Shown: piece by piece, positions 7,483 to 15,825 of the stretch
Layout: every line of letters starts with the position of its first letter
How positions within the stretch are numbered: position 1 is the first letter of the stretch
Assembly (NCBI RefSeq): GCF_051857475.1
Contig: NZ_JBPZGZ010000002.1
Location: 310,001-374,000, forward strand
DNA from: Pelomonas sp051857475
GTDB lineage: Bacteria > Pseudomonadota > Gammaproteobacteria > Burkholderiales > Burkholderiaceae_C
Reading direction: 5' to 3'
DNA length: 64,000 nucleotides
Position numbers and translations under genes: made by a program
The notes under the pieces: generated by a model
The model's input: only the letters and a program-made list of their open reading frames with translations
What the model was told of the DNA's origin: nothing
The model's database searches: none

Positions 7483-9133
7483 GTTTCAAACTCGTCGCCG
7501 CCTGTTGAGCCTGGCTCTCGTCGCCGCCCTGTCCGCCTGCACGACGACACCGCCACCCGCCGCGGCACCGCAAAACAAGCCCAAGCTGGTCGTCCTCGTC
7601 GTCATCGATGGCCTGCCGATGCGCCAGGTGACGGGCTACCGTGACCAGCTGGCGCCCGACGGCTTCGCCCGCTTCCTCGACCATGGCCGCTGGTTCGCCA
7701 ACGCCCATTACGGCCACGGCCACACGGTCACGGCGGCCGGCCATTCGGTGATGCTGTCCGGCGCCTATCCGCAGCGCAGCGGCATCATCAGCAACGAATG
7801 GCGCAACCCGGCCACCGGCGAGCTGGTCTACAACACCGGCGACCCGGACTACCAGTACATCGACAGCCCCACGGCGCCGCTGTCCGGCACCAGCCCGCGC
7901 AACCTCAAGGTCGAGACCCTGGGCGATGTGCTGCGCACGCGCTCGCCCGACTCCAAGGTCATCGGCATCTCGGGCAAGGACCGAGGCGCCATCCTGCCGG
8001 CCGGCCACAAGGGCACGGCCTATATGTACATGACCGAGACGGGCCGCTTCGCCTCCAGCACCTACTACATGCAGGCCCACCCGCAGTGGGTGACGGACTT
8101 CAACGCCGCCAGGCCGGCCGACGCCTTCTTCAAGAAGACCTGGGCACCGCTGCTGCCCGAGGCAGCCTATGCCCGCTCGGTGCCGGACGGCCAGTCCTGG
8201 CAGATCGCCAGCGGCAACGGCAACAAGCTGCCGGCCGTCATCGGCGATCAGATGGAGGGCCCGGGCCCGCGCTTCTACGGCGGTCTGCTGGCCTCGCCCT
8301 TCGGTGACGAGCTGACGCTGGCCTTCGCCCGTGCCGCGGTGAAGAACGAGAAGCTGGGCCAGCGCGGCGTGCAGGACATCCTGTCGGTCAGCCTGTCCAG
8401 CCACGACTACATCAACCATGCCTTCGGCCCTGAGTCGCGGCTGTCGCATGACCACACCCTGCACCTGGACCGCCATCTGCAGGCCTTCTTCCAGTTCCTG
8501 GACAGGGAAGTGGGCGCCGGCAACTATGTGCTGGCGCTGACGGCCGACCACGGTTTCACCGACACGCCGGAATGGGCCGCCACGCAAGGCCGCGATGCCG
8601 GCCGCTTCACCAACGGCCCGGCCCTGGCCGCCGTGAACGGCGCGCTGTCCGCGAAGTTCGGTGTGGACAAGCTGGCCTGGGCCTTCTCCGCCTCGGGCCT
8701 GCTGCTCAACGAGAAGCTGGCGGCCGACAAGGGCCTGAAGTTCATCGACGTGCAAGCCGCCGCCCGCGACGAGCTGCTGAAGCTGCCGGGCGTAGCCGCC
8801 GTCTTCACGCGCGAGCAGCTGCTGGGCAGCGACAAGACGACGCCCTACCTGGAAGCCATGCGCAAGTCCTTCGACCCGACGCGCGCCGCCCAGCTGCAGA
8901 TCGTGCTGAAGCGCGGCTGGATCTTCAGCTATCGCCCCGGCGGCAGCACCCATGGCAGCCCTCACGACTACGACACCCATGTGCCCCTGCTGTTCTGGGG
9001 CCCGGGCTACGTCGGCCAGGGCGAGATGAAGGAGCGCGTCGAAGTGGCCGACCTGGCGCCGACGCTGGCCGGCGTTGCGGGCCTGCCGGCACCGGCTCAG
9101 GCCCAGGGCCGGGACCTGAAGCTCAAGCCCTAG
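7481..9133 (+). CDS. Alkaline-phosphatase-superfamily lipoprotein (PafA/phosphodiesterase-like)
   Basis: A 550-residue exported enzyme. The N-terminus is MFQTRRRLLSLALVAALSAC, a lipoprotein signal with lipobox LSAC. The alkaline-phosphatase-superfamily metal sites are visible in order: VVIDGLPMRQ (first Asp, about residue 40), the nucleophile region HGHTVTAAGHSVMLSG (catalytic Thr, about 77-92), DYINHAFGPES (about 307), LTADHGFTDTPEWA (about 350) and the late metal His in GSPHDYDTHVPLLF (about 500). PafA-like monoesterases and type-I phosphodiesterases share this pattern; which reaction it performs is unclear. It should act in the periplasm on phosphate esters. A Pho-box-like site overlaps the start codon. 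The 3' end overlaps the convergent gene by 11 bp. Confidence 0.88.
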   Translation: MFQTRRRLLSLALVAALSACTTTPPPAAAPQNKPKLVVLVVIDGLPMRQVTGYRDQLAPDGFARFLDHGRWFANAHYGHGHTVTAAGHSVMLSGAYPQRSGIISNEWRNPATGELVYNTGDPDYQYIDSPTAPLSGTSPRNLKVETLGDVLRTRSPDSKVIGISGKDRGAILPAGHKGTAYMYMTETGRFASSTYYMQAHPQWVTDFNAARPADAFFKKTWAPLLPEAAYARSVPDGQSWQIASGNGNKLPAVIGDQMEGPGPRFYGGLLASPFGDELTLAFARAAVKNEKLGQRGVQDILSVSLSSHDYINHAFGPESRLSHDHTLHLDRHLQAFFQFLDREVGAGNYVLALTADHGFTDTPEWAATQGRDAGRFTNGPALAAVNGALSAKFGVDKLAWAFSASGLLLNEKLAADKGLKFIDVQAAARDELLKLPGVAAVFTREQLLGSDKTTPYLEAMRKSFDPTRAAQLQIVLKRGWIFSYRPGGSTHGSPHDYDTHVPLLFWGPGYVGQGEMKERVEVADLAPTLAGVAGLPAPAQAQGRDLKLKP

Positions 9134-9764
9134 CCAGCAGGGCTGCGGCCGTCTCGCCCCAGACGGCCTCGGTCAGCAGCAGGGCGCCGAGCCGCTCGCC
9201 CAGCGCCGCGGCCTGGGCCGGCCCGGTGGACGGCAGCATGACCAGCAACCGGCCATCCTCCAGGCGCATGCAGCCGTCCTCGCCGCGGATGCGCGCCAGC
9301 AGTTCCGCGGGATCCGCCGTGGTCGCCAGCGTCGCGACGGACAAGGGCCAGGCGCGCGGGTCGGCCAGCAGGGCCTGCAACAGCTCACGGCCCGCCTGGG
9401 TCGAAAGCAGCTGGCCCGTCAAGGGCCGCGGACCGGCCAGCGCGCTGATGTCGACGCCCGTCAGTGCCAGGCCGCCGTCCGACGTGCGCTGTTCCACCCA
9501 CCACAGCCGCCGGCCATCGCGCCAGGCCTGCTCGTAGCCCCGCTGCGCCATGCGGCTGCGCCGCTCCGGTGCGTCGACGGGGCCGGCACCGGCTTGCCGG
9601 GCGGCTTCGACCATCTCGATCCAGTCCGGCAATGCCTCGCTCTCTAGGCCCCAGGCCTGGCGGTAGGCCGCGTTGGCCTGCAGCAGGCGGTCGCCGGCAT
9701 CGAACAGGGCCAGCAGCAGCGGGCCGTCGGCCAGCGTCTGCCACCAGAGGTCATTTGGGTTCAC
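9123..9764 (-). CDS. PAS-like sensor-fragment protein of unknown function
   Basis: A protein of about 213 residues that begins, from a GTG at 9764, with MNPNDLWWQTLADGPLLLALFDAGDRLLQANAAYRQAWG. This is the classic N-terminal half of a PAS domain, and LWWVEQRTSDGGLALTGVDIS closes the fold (about residues 85-115). The remainder (about 125-213) is Leu/Ala-rich and resembles a severely degenerate GGDEF-like end (ATLATTADPAELLARIRGEDGCMRLEDGRLLVMLP) without the catalytic motif. It is probably a small cytosolic sensor or a decayed diguanylate cyclase. An ATG at 9851 would overlap the next gene by 62 bp with a non-conserved N-terminus, so I prefer the GTG. It is transcribed with the GIN-type gene upstream (25-bp gap). 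Confidence 0.65.
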   Translation of the reverse strand: MNPNDLWWQTLADGPLLLALFDAGDRLLQANAAYRQAWGLESEALPDWIEMVEAARQAGAGPVDAPERRSRMAQRGYEQAWRDGRRLWWVEQRTSDGGLALTGVDISALAGPRPLTGQLLSTQAGRELLQALLADPRAWPLSVATLATTADPAELLARIRGEDGCMRLEDGRLLVMLPSTGPAQAAALGERLGALLLTEAVWGETAAALLARA

Positions 9765-9789
9765 GGCCCGATTCTGGGGCCGCTGCGCG

Positions 9790-10584
9790 TCAACGGCGGC
9801 TGATCTCGCCCGAGCCGCTGACGCTTTGGCGCAACTGCGGCCGTCCGGCATAGCTCAGGTCACCGGAACCGCTCAGTTGGGCATCCAGCTGTTCGGTCAC
9901 GCCCAGGGACACGTCGCCCGAGCCGTTGATGCTGACCTTGGCGGCGCGACCCGTCAGCGCACGCGCGTCGACGTCGCCCGAACCGCTGACCGACCAGCTC
10001 TGCTGGTCCGCCCGGCCCGCCAGCCGCACATCGCCCGAACCGCTGATGGCGACGCTCAGGTCCTTCAGCTCGACGAGGCCGAAATGCACATCGCCGGAGC
10101 CGACGATGTTCAGGTTCAGGGTGTCGGCCTTGAAGCGATCGGCGCTCAGGTCGCCCGAACCGTTGATGGCGATGGCCTGCAGGGCGCGGGCATCGACCCG
10201 CACCACCGGCGCCGAACGCGTCGTGAAACCGGCGTCGCGCTTCATGCGCACGACCAGGGCATCGCCTTCGACAACGGTCTCGACCAGGGGCTCGATGTTG
10301 TCGTCGGCGACGACGGTGGCCTGGTCGCTGCCGGACTGGGCCAGCCTGACGTCGAAGGGGCCGTCTATGCGCAGCTTGCTGAAAGCGCCCAGCGCCCGCG
10401 CCTTCTCGACCTTGACGCCCGAACCCTTGATGCGGTTCTTGCCGCTGCCGTAGTCCATCGCGCCGCTGAAATGGGCCGACCAGCCGTCCGACTCCTTCTT
10501 GATGCGCAGATGCCAGTCGTTGTCGCCGGCCGAGGCAGCGCCGCACGCTGCGGCCATCAGGATCAGGAGGGCGAATCGTTTCAT
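9790..10584 (-). CDS. Exported GSGD-repeat protein (head GIN / DUF2807 family)
   Basis: A 264-residue protein with a Sec signal (MKRFALLILMAAACGAASA). The body is the beta-helical head-GIN/DUF2807 fold: INGSGDLSAD, IVGSGDVHFG, ISGSGDVRLA, VSGSGDVDAR, INGSGDVSLG, LSGSGDLSYA and VSGSGEISRR recur every 16-22 residues from about 140 to 264. The preceding segment FSKLRIDGPFDVRLAQSG matches the family's usual opening. Such proteins are surface- or periplasm-located and of unknown biochemical role. Start at 10584 is fixed by the signal peptide. It is divergent from the metallopeptidase gene, and the shared 128-bp region holds a perfect 10-bp inverted repeat (10613-10662). Confidence 0.88.
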   Translation of the reverse strand: MKRFALLILMAAACGAASAGDNDWHLRIKKESDGWSAHFSGAMDYGSGKNRIKGSGVKVEKARALGAFSKLRIDGPFDVRLAQSGSDQATVVADDNIEPLVETVVEGDALVVRMKRDAGFTTRSAPVVRVDARALQAIAINGSGDLSADRFKADTLNLNIVGSGDVHFGLVELKDLSVAISGSGDVRLAGRADQQSWSVSGSGDVDARALTGRAAKVSINGSGDVSLGVTEQLDAQLSGSGDLSYAGRPQLRQSVSGSGEISRR

Positions 10585-10612
10585 GGTGGGTTTCCCGGTT
10601 CGGACAATGACG

Positions 10613-10662
10613 GCAGTCTGTCCGACACGCCGATGCGGTGCCGCTCCCGGGCGACAGACTGC
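10613..10662. promoter_or_regulatory. Perfect 10-bp inverted repeat in divergent promoter region
   Basis: GCAGTCTGTC (10613-10622) and GACAGACTGC (10653-10662) are exact reverse complements separated by 30 bp. They lie midway between the GIN-type gene and the metallopeptidase gene. Spacing and location suggest a two-site operator bound by a looping dimer, or a hairpin in a long leader. Chance occurrence of a perfect 10-bp pair within 128 bp is well below 5%. Confidence 0.5.
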
Positions 10663-10712
10663 ATTTCTGCGGGCATGGGCCGTAGGATGGGGCGATCTGC
10701 AGGAGAGTCGCC

Positions 10713-11588
10713 ATGAAGTGGGAAGGCCAGCGCGAGAGCGAAAACGTCGAGGACGCCCGGGGTGGCGGCGGAGGTGGGGGCGGTCTGCCCATCGGTGGCC
10801 GCGGCCTCGGCGTGGGGGGCATCGTCGTGGCTTTGCTGGCCTCCTGGATCTTCGGCATCAATCCCCTGACAGTGCTCGGCCTGCTGGACGGCGGCGGTGG
10901 CGGCGCACCGACGCAGCAGGCGCCGGCGACCGATTCCCATGCCCAGGATCCCGGCTACCGCTTCGTCAAGGTCGTGCTGGGCGACACCGAAGACGTCTGG
11001 AGCGCCTATTTCAAGCGCGGCGGCCAGCAATACCCCATGCCCAAGCTGGTGGTCTTCCGCGGCCAGGTGCCGACCGCCTGCGGCACTGGCGAGGCGGCCA
11101 TGGGTCCGTTCTACTGCCCGGGCGACCGCAAGGTCTATATCGATCTGGGCTTCTATGACACCTTGCGCCAGCGCCTCGGGGCGCCTGGCGACTTCGCCCA
11201 GGCCTACGTCATCGCCCACGAAGTTGGCCACCACTTGCAAAACCTGATGGGCACGACCGAGAAGCTGGACCAGGCCCGCAAGCGCGTGTCCGAGCGCGAA
11301 GCCAACGCCCTGAGCGTCAAGCTGGAGCTGCAGGCCGACTGCTTCGCCGGCGTCTGGGCGAATTTGTCGCAGCGCAGCAAAGGCTGGCTGGAGCAGGGTG
11401 ACATCGAGGAAGCCCTGAATGCCGCCGCCCAGATCGGCGACGACACCCTGCAAAAACGCGCCCGGGGCACCGTCGTGCCGGAAAGCTTCACCCATGGCAG
11501 CAGCGCCCAGCGGGTGCGCTGGTTCAAGACGGGCCTGCAGGCGGGCGATCTGAAGGCATGTGACACCTTTTCGTCAGCCACCCTCTAA
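10713..11588 (+). CDS. YpfJ-type neutral zinc metallopeptidase
   Basis: A 291-residue putative membrane-anchored zinc peptidase. It opens with MKWEGQRESENVEDARG, a Gly-rich run, then one membrane helix (about residues 30-58, GVGGIVVALLASWIFGINPLTVLG). The catalytic HEVGHHLQNLMG is at about 169-180, and the third ligand Glu probably lies in ELQADCFAGVWA about 40 residues later, as in YpfJ/KPN_00854 proteins. A strong ribosome-binding site (AGGAGA, 7 nt upstream) supports the start. Substrates of the family are unknown. It is divergent from the GIN-type gene. Confidence 0.93.
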   Translation: MKWEGQRESENVEDARGGGGGGGGLPIGGRGLGVGGIVVALLASWIFGINPLTVLGLLDGGGGGAPTQQAPATDSHAQDPGYRFVKVVLGDTEDVWSAYFKRGGQQYPMPKLVVFRGQVPTACGTGEAAMGPFYCPGDRKVYIDLGFYDTLRQRLGAPGDFAQAYVIAHEVGHHLQNLMGTTEKLDQARKRVSEREANALSVKLELQADCFAGVWANLSQRSKGWLEQGDIEEALNAAAQIGDDTLQKRARGTVVPESFTHGSSAQRVRWFKTGLQAGDLKACDTFSSATL

Positions 11589-11764
11589 GTCCCCCATTCG
11601 GGCCCACCCAATCAAGGGGGCCCCAGATGACCCTCAAAAGGCTTTGTGTGAAACACTTCCATCCAAATCGCCGAGCCCTCAAATAGCATCGGCCCGCCCC
11701 AAAGCCCGGACTCCTTTCCCCCGCTTTGGTGCACCCCGCAGAAGGATTCACGAGGCCCACTGTC

Positions 11765-12529
11765 ATGAGCGAACGCCCAATCAACGACCCGCAGTCGACG
11801 CCCCAGGCGCCGGCGTCCGTCGACGCGTCCGTCCGTCAGCTGGCCTCCGCCCGCCGCCGCCGCTTCATCAAGCTGGGTGGCGCCGCCGTCCCGACCGCCC
11901 TGACCCTGGCCAGCCGCCCCGTCATGGCCTGGCACTGCAACACGGCGTCCACCTGGGGTTCCGCCCAGGGCATGTCCAACAGCTCCTACACGCGATCGCA
12001 GGACCTGAACGTCCGTCTGTTCCCGGACGAGACCTACACCACGTCCTGCTGGATCAACAATTCGGCGCGCGCCAACCTCGGCTCCAACCCCTGGGCCCTG
12101 TCGCCGCTGAGCCGCGACACGACGGCGGCCAATTACAAGACCGCCGGCTACTACAAGAACTACACCGTCGGCCAGCTGCTCTCCGGTACGGGCGCAAGCG
12201 GCATCACCAACGTCAACAATTCCGACACGGTGTGGAGCATCCTGAACGGAACGCCCCAGAAGGTCGATCCCGTCAAGAGCTATGGCTATTTCGTTCCGGG
12301 CACCACGACGTGCGGCGAATTCCAGAAGCTGATGCTGGTGGCCTGGCTGAACTTCAAGGTGCAGAGCAGCGTTCTGAACAAGTGCCTGAAGCCTGGCGCG
12401 ACGAATGTGCTCGTCAAGTTCAGTGACGCCAGCTACATCGGCCCGACCGGTGCGCAATGGACTCCGGCCCAGATCGTCACCTATCTGAAGAAGAACTTCG
12501 TCGCCTGCGCCGACGACAGCTGCGCCTGA
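11765..12529 (+). CDS. Tat-exported Cys-containing protein upstream of the HPr-rel-A cassette
   Basis: A 254-residue protein of unknown family. The N-terminus is long and hydrophilic, then ARRRRFIKLGGAAVPTALTLASRPVMA (residues 29-55) gives a twin-arginine signal: consecutive Arg before FIK, a moderately hydrophobic core and an Ala at the predicted cleavage site. The mature part is Ser/Thr/Asn-rich and has six Cys (CNT, SCW, TCG, KCL, ACADDSC), suggesting disulfides formed before Tat export. The last residues, FVACADDSCA, form a Cys-Asp-rich tail. It is 31 bp upstream of the PqqD-like gene and same-strand, so it may be the client of that cassette; this is inference. A TTG at 11726 would extend it, but the ATG at 11765 gives a better Tat leader. 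Confidence 0.75.
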   Translation: MSERPINDPQSTPQAPASVDASVRQLASARRRRFIKLGGAAVPTALTLASRPVMAWHCNTASTWGSAQGMSNSSYTRSQDLNVRLFPDETYTTSCWINNSARANLGSNPWALSPLSRDTTAANYKTAGYYKNYTVGQLLSGTGASGITNVNNSDTVWSILNGTPQKVDPVKSYGYFVPGTTTCGEFQKLMLVAWLNFKVQSSVLNKCLKPGATNVLVKFSDASYIGPTGAQWTPAQIVTYLKKNFVACADDSCA

Positions 12530-12560
12530 CCGAGGCCGCCCGGCCTCGCTTCTCTCCGCC

Positions 12561-12842
12561 GTGCCCGAGCGCTGGCAACTGATCCGCGCGGACGCCCTGC
12601 GCGTGCGGGAGTGGGATGATGCCGGCGTGATCTACGACGCCTTCAGCGGCAGCACCCATCTCGTCGATGCCCTCGGCCTTGAGCTGCTGGATCTGCTGCG
12701 CCAGCAGGCCTGGAGCCTGGATGCGCTCGTGACCGAACTGCGCGACGCCCTGCCTGACGACCTCGATGCCGAAGCCGCGGCCCGGCTGCTGCGTGCCAAG
12801 CTGGAGCAGCTCGCCCGGTTGGACCTGGTCACCGCCGCATGA
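12561..12842 (+). CDS. HPr-rel-A system PqqD-like protein
   Basis: A 93-residue PqqD-fold protein starting at GTG 12561. The sequence RVREWDDAGVIYDAFSGSTHLVDALGLELLDLLRQQ matches the PqqD core, where a winged-helix domain binds a precursor peptide. The second half (LVTELRDAL...LLRAKLEQLARLDLV) is the expected C-terminal helix pair. It overlaps the HprK-related kinase gene by 4 bp (ATGA), and the nucleotidyltransferase follows with the same overlap; this three-gene order defines HPr-rel-A cassettes. PqqD-type proteins chaperone a peptide to a modifying enzyme. The peptide here is unidentified; the Tat protein 31 bp upstream is a candidate. Confidence 0.85.
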   Translation: MPERWQLIRADALRVREWDDAGVIYDAFSGSTHLVDALGLELLDLLRQQAWSLDALVTELRDALPDDLDAEAAARLLRAKLEQLARLDLVTAA

Positions 12843-13771
12843 GCACCACCCTCGCCGCCCTCGGCGAAGGAGAACTGCGCCGACGGCTGAGCAGCTCTGG
12901 CCTGACGCTGCGCCTGCCTCCTTTCGTGGCCCGACTCCAGTCCGATGTGCCGCGCGTCGCGCAAGACCTCATGCGTCTCTACGGCGAGTTCGCCCTGGGC
13001 CGCGACGATGAGTTCGCCGACTTCCATCTCACGGTCAACTACGACCGCGGCCTGCACGCGCTGTGGCGCCGCCTCGCCGGCCGGCGCCAGGCCCGCTTCT
13101 CCACCGATGGCCTGGCCGCCTTCACGACGCTGCCGGCCACCCAGGCCTTCCACATGGTCGAGTGGGGCCTGAACTGGGCCGTCACGGCCCACGCCCACCA
13201 TTTCGTCGTCTATCACGCGGCCGTGCTGGAACGCGGTGGCCGCGCCCTCGTGCTGCCCGCGCCCCCCGGGTCGGGCAAGAGCACGCTGACGGCGGCCCTG
13301 GGCCAGCGCGGCTGGCGCCTGCTGTCCGACGAGCTCGCCCTGCTGGACCCGCGCGACGGCCAGCTCTATGGGTTGGCACGACCGGTCAACCTGAAGAACC
13401 AGGCCATCGCCCTGATGCAGGCATTCGCACCGGGCGCGGTGATGACCGCCCCCGTCCCCGACACCCTCAAGGGCACGCTGTCGCTGATGAAGGCCCCGGG
13501 CGACGCCATCTCGCGCGTTCACGAGGGCGCACGGCCCGCCTGGGTGGTGGTGCCCAGCTTCGAGCCCGGTGCCGAGGCCGTCCTGGAGGCCTTGCCCAAG
13601 GCCCAGGCCCACCTGTTGCTGGCCGACCAGGCCTTCAACTACGACATCCACGGCGTCGACGGCTTCGAGGCGACGGCCGACCTGGTGGATCGCGTCGATT
13701 GCTGGGGCTTCACCTATTCACGGCTGGATGACGCCATCGCCGTCTTCGACCGTCTGGCGGCCGAGTCATGA
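12839..13771 (+). CDS. HprK-related kinase A
   Basis: A 310-residue protein related to HPr kinase/phosphorylase. The P-loop is PAPPGSGKST (about 140-149), preceded by FVVYHAAVLERGGRALVLP and followed by LLSDELALLDP (about 161-171), the order seen in HprK. No HPr or PTS gene is nearby, so the usual HPr-Ser phosphorylation is unlikely. In the HPr-rel-A group the kinase is thought to act on another partner. Overlaps of 4 bp with both neighbours show a tightly coupled operon. N-terminal residues 1-110 form an extra domain not found in classical HprK. Kinase activity is known for the superfamily; the substrate is open. Confidence 0.88.
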   Translation: MSTTLAALGEGELRRRLSSSGLTLRLPPFVARLQSDVPRVAQDLMRLYGEFALGRDDEFADFHLTVNYDRGLHALWRRLAGRRQARFSTDGLAAFTTLPATQAFHMVEWGLNWAVTAHAHHFVVYHAAVLERGGRALVLPAPPGSGKSTLTAALGQRGWRLLSDELALLDPRDGQLYGLARPVNLKNQAIALMQAFAPGAVMTAPVPDTLKGTLSLMKAPGDAISRVHEGARPAWVVVPSFEPGAEAVLEALPKAQAHLLLADQAFNYDIHGVDGFEATADLVDRVDCWGFTYSRLDDAIAVFDRLAAES

Positions 13772-14850
13772 AACAGCCCTTGCTCGTCGAGTTGCTGCTG
13801 GATCCCACCCGGGCGGCGCAGCTGAGCGCTTCCGACTGGGACCTGCTGATCCGCCAGGCCCGGCGCGCCAACCTGATCGCACGCCTGGCCACGCAACTGG
13901 ATCCCCAGCTCGAGACCCTGCCGGCCGGTCCGGTGCGGCATCTGCGCGCCGCCTTGCTGATTGCGCGCCGACAGCGCCTGGCCACCCGCTGGGAGGCCGA
14001 TTGCCTGCGTGCTGCCCTGCAGCCCCTGGGCATCCAGCCCATCCTGCTGAAGGGCGCGGCCTATCTGCTGGCCGACCTGCCAGCGGCGCAGGGCCGGCTG
14101 TTCGGCGATGTCGACCTGCTTGTGCCCAAGGCGCAGATCGAGGCCGCCGAAGCCGGCCTCGTCGCGGCCGGCTGGGATTTCGATGACGAGCTCAGCGACT
14201 ACGACAGACGCTACTACCGCCAGTGGATGCACGAGATTCCGCCGCTGCGCCACCGCCAGCGTGAGACGGCCCTGGACCTGCACCACACCATCCTGCCGCC
14301 GACAGCGCGGATCAAGGTCAACACGGCCGCCCTGTTCGAGGACGCCCGCGAGCTGGCCGATCTGCCGGGCCTGTTCGTGCTGGCTCCGGTCACCATGTTC
14401 CTCCACAGTGCCGCCCACCTCTTCCACGAAGGCGAACTGGACAACGGCCTGCGCGACCTCTTCGACCTGGACGCCCTGCTGCGGGATTTCGGTGCAGATC
14501 CGGCCTTCTGGACCCAGTTGGCACCGCGTGCCCAGGTGCTGGGCCTCACGACCCCGCTATTCCTGGCCCTGCGCTACACGACCCGGCTGCTGGGAACACC
14601 CGTGCCACTGGAGGTGATGCGTCAGGCGGACGCCGCCCGCCCTGGCAACCTGGCCTGGCTGGACGCCTGCTACGAACGCGCCCTGATGCCCGTGCACGCC
14701 AGTTGTGACGGCCCGTTGACGGCGCCGGCCCGGCTGGCGCTGTATGTCCGCTCGCACTGGCTGCGGATGCCCGTCGGCCTGCTGGCCCGCCACCTGGCCC
14801 GCAAGGCCTGGTTGCGACTGCAACCTCCCGCCGAGGCACAGGCGGCCTGA
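13768..14850 (+). CDS. Nucleotidyltransferase-fold protein of the HPr-rel-A cassette
   Basis: A 360-residue member of the NTP_transf_5 (uncharacterised nucleotidyltransferase) family. The signature is visible as PILLKGAAYLLA (about 91-102) and GRLFGDVDLLVPK (about 109-121), where Asp114/Asp116 would bind metal. A helical C-terminal part contains FLHSAAHLFHEGELDNGLRDLFDLDALL, typical for this family. These enzymes may transfer a nucleotide to a protein or small molecule; none of the reactions is proven. It ends the overlapping PqqD-like/HprK-like/NTase operon. The next gene starts 12 bp later and may be co-transcribed. Confidence 0.85.
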   Translation: MKQPLLVELLLDPTRAAQLSASDWDLLIRQARRANLIARLATQLDPQLETLPAGPVRHLRAALLIARRQRLATRWEADCLRAALQPLGIQPILLKGAAYLLADLPAAQGRLFGDVDLLVPKAQIEAAEAGLVAAGWDFDDELSDYDRRYYRQWMHEIPPLRHRQRETALDLHHTILPPTARIKVNTAALFEDARELADLPGLFVLAPVTMFLHSAAHLFHEGELDNGLRDLFDLDALLRDFGADPAFWTQLAPRAQVLGLTTPLFLALRYTTRLLGTPVPLEVMRQADAARPGNLAWLDACYERALMPVHASCDGPLTAPARLALYVRSHWLRMPVGLLARHLARKAWLRLQPPAEAQAA

Positions 14851-14862
14851 GCAGGGCTGACA

Positions 14863-15495
14863 ATGGGTCCCGACATGGACACCAAGCCCAAGCCCTTTTC
14901 GATGATCCGCGAGTTCCATCTCGCGGACTGGTTCACCCTCGGCAACGCCTGCGCCGGCATGGGCGCGCTGTTCGCCGTGATGAGCTTTCTGCAGAGCGGC
15001 GAACGCCTGCATCTGCAGTACGCCTGCGCGCTGATCCCGCTGGCCCTGGCGTTTGACGTGCTGGACGGGCGCATCGCGCGCTGGCGCCAGAAAAGCTCGG
15101 CCCTGGGCCGCGAGCTGGATTCACTGGCCGACATCATCTCCTTCGGCGTAGCGCCGGCCGCCATCGCCTACGGCTGCGGCATGCAGGGGCTGTATGACCG
15201 CATCGTGCTGGTGTTCTTCGTCGCCTGCGGCGTCAGCCGGCTGGCGCGCTACAACGTGACGGCCGAGAAGCTCAGCGCCGGCTCGGACAAGGTCGCGTAT
15301 TTCGAGGGCACGCCGATTCCGACGTCCATGCTGCTCGTGGCGGTGTTGTGGTTTGCAGCGGCCCAGGGCGCTGTCGGCGACGCGCTGTGGGGCGGCGTCT
15401 GGTGGCTGGGCGGTTTTCGCCTGCACCCGCTGGCGCTGATGTTCCTGCTGTCAGGCTCGCTGATGGTCAGCCGGATCCGGATTCCGAAGCTTTAG
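14863..15495 (+). CDS. CDP-alcohol phosphatidyltransferase (PssA-like)
   Basis: A 210-residue integral membrane enzyme with the CDP-alcohol phosphatidyltransferase signature DGx2AR...Gx3Dx3D: DGRIARWRQKSSALGRELDSLAD (about 67-89). All catalytic Asp residues are present. Five to six hydrophobic segments flank it, and FGVAPAAIAYG after the motif resembles CDP-diacylglycerol-serine O-phosphatidyltransferase. It most likely makes a phosphatidyl headgroup lipid (phosphatidylserine or similar) at the inner membrane; the acceptor alcohol cannot be fixed by eye. Start at 14863 has an AGCAGGG ribosome site; an in-frame ATG at 14875 is possible. It lies 12 bp after the HPr-rel-A cassette. Confidence 0.88.
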   Translation: MGPDMDTKPKPFSMIREFHLADWFTLGNACAGMGALFAVMSFLQSGERLHLQYACALIPLALAFDVLDGRIARWRQKSSALGRELDSLADIISFGVAPAAIAYGCGMQGLYDRIVLVFFVACGVSRLARYNVTAEKLSAGSDKVAYFEGTPIPTSMLLVAVLWFAAAQGAVGDALWGGVWWLGGFRLHPLALMFLLSGSLMVSRIRIPKL

Positions 15496-15719
15496 GCGGC
15501 GGTGCGGCGCGACAGCCAGCTCAGCGGCGAGTCCTGCTGCACCGTGCGGGACGATTGGGACTCGAGGAAATCGTTGGGGGCCTGGCTGCGGTATTCGCTG
15601 ACGGCGGTGCCATCCAGGCAGGCATCCAGACCGAAGGCCGTGCCGAGGTCAGCGGGATCCGGTTCGCTGCGCGCAGCGACGTCACGGCGGAAGAAACGCA
15701 GCGCTGGAACGAATCGCAT
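15492..15719 (-). CDS. Small hypothetical protein
   Basis: A protein of about 75 residues, MRFVPALRFFRRDVAARSEPDPADLGTAF..., ending WLSRRTAA. The start at 15719 is supported by GTGAGG 6 nt upstream. There is no signal peptide or clear motif: a basic N-terminus, acidic middle and basic C-terminus. The 3' end overlaps the phosphatidyltransferase gene by 4 bp in convergent orientation. I do not recognise a family. The good ribosome-binding site and the typical high-GC codon pattern favour a real gene. Confidence 0.5.
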   Translation of the reverse strand: MRFVPALRFFRRDVAARSEPDPADLGTAFGLDACLDGTAVSEYRSQAPNDFLESQSSRTVQQDSPLSWLSRRTAA

Positions 15720-15812
15720 GGCAGACCTCACTCGCATGACGGGCTGACAACAACATCAGCACCGTGAGCCCAGTGTGCGGGATTCATGTGACAAGCGAAC
15801 CCCTCATCTGTG

Positions 15813-15825
15813 AGTAAATATTGCC
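15813..15825. repeat. AGTAAATATTGCC motif, copy 1
   Basis: The 13-mer AGTAAATATTGCC occurs here and again at 23962-23974, both in intergenic DNA. It is AT-rich with a palindromic AATATT core, unlike the surroundings. The 296-bp gap (15720-16015) otherwise contains only weak GC-rich hairpins such as CGGGCC-TTTC-GGTCCG near 15885. It may be a protein-binding or promoter element. Confidence 0.35.

Noticed and set aside
9790..10584. Regular GSGD-coding repeats as a CRISPR or tandem DNA repeat
   Set aside because: The periodicity is at protein level (beta-helix rungs); DNA units vary and spacers are coding.
12839..13771. Classical HPr kinase of a PTS operon
   Set aside because: No HPr, EI or EIIA gene is adjacent and the PqqD-like/NTase partners identify the HPr-rel-A type.
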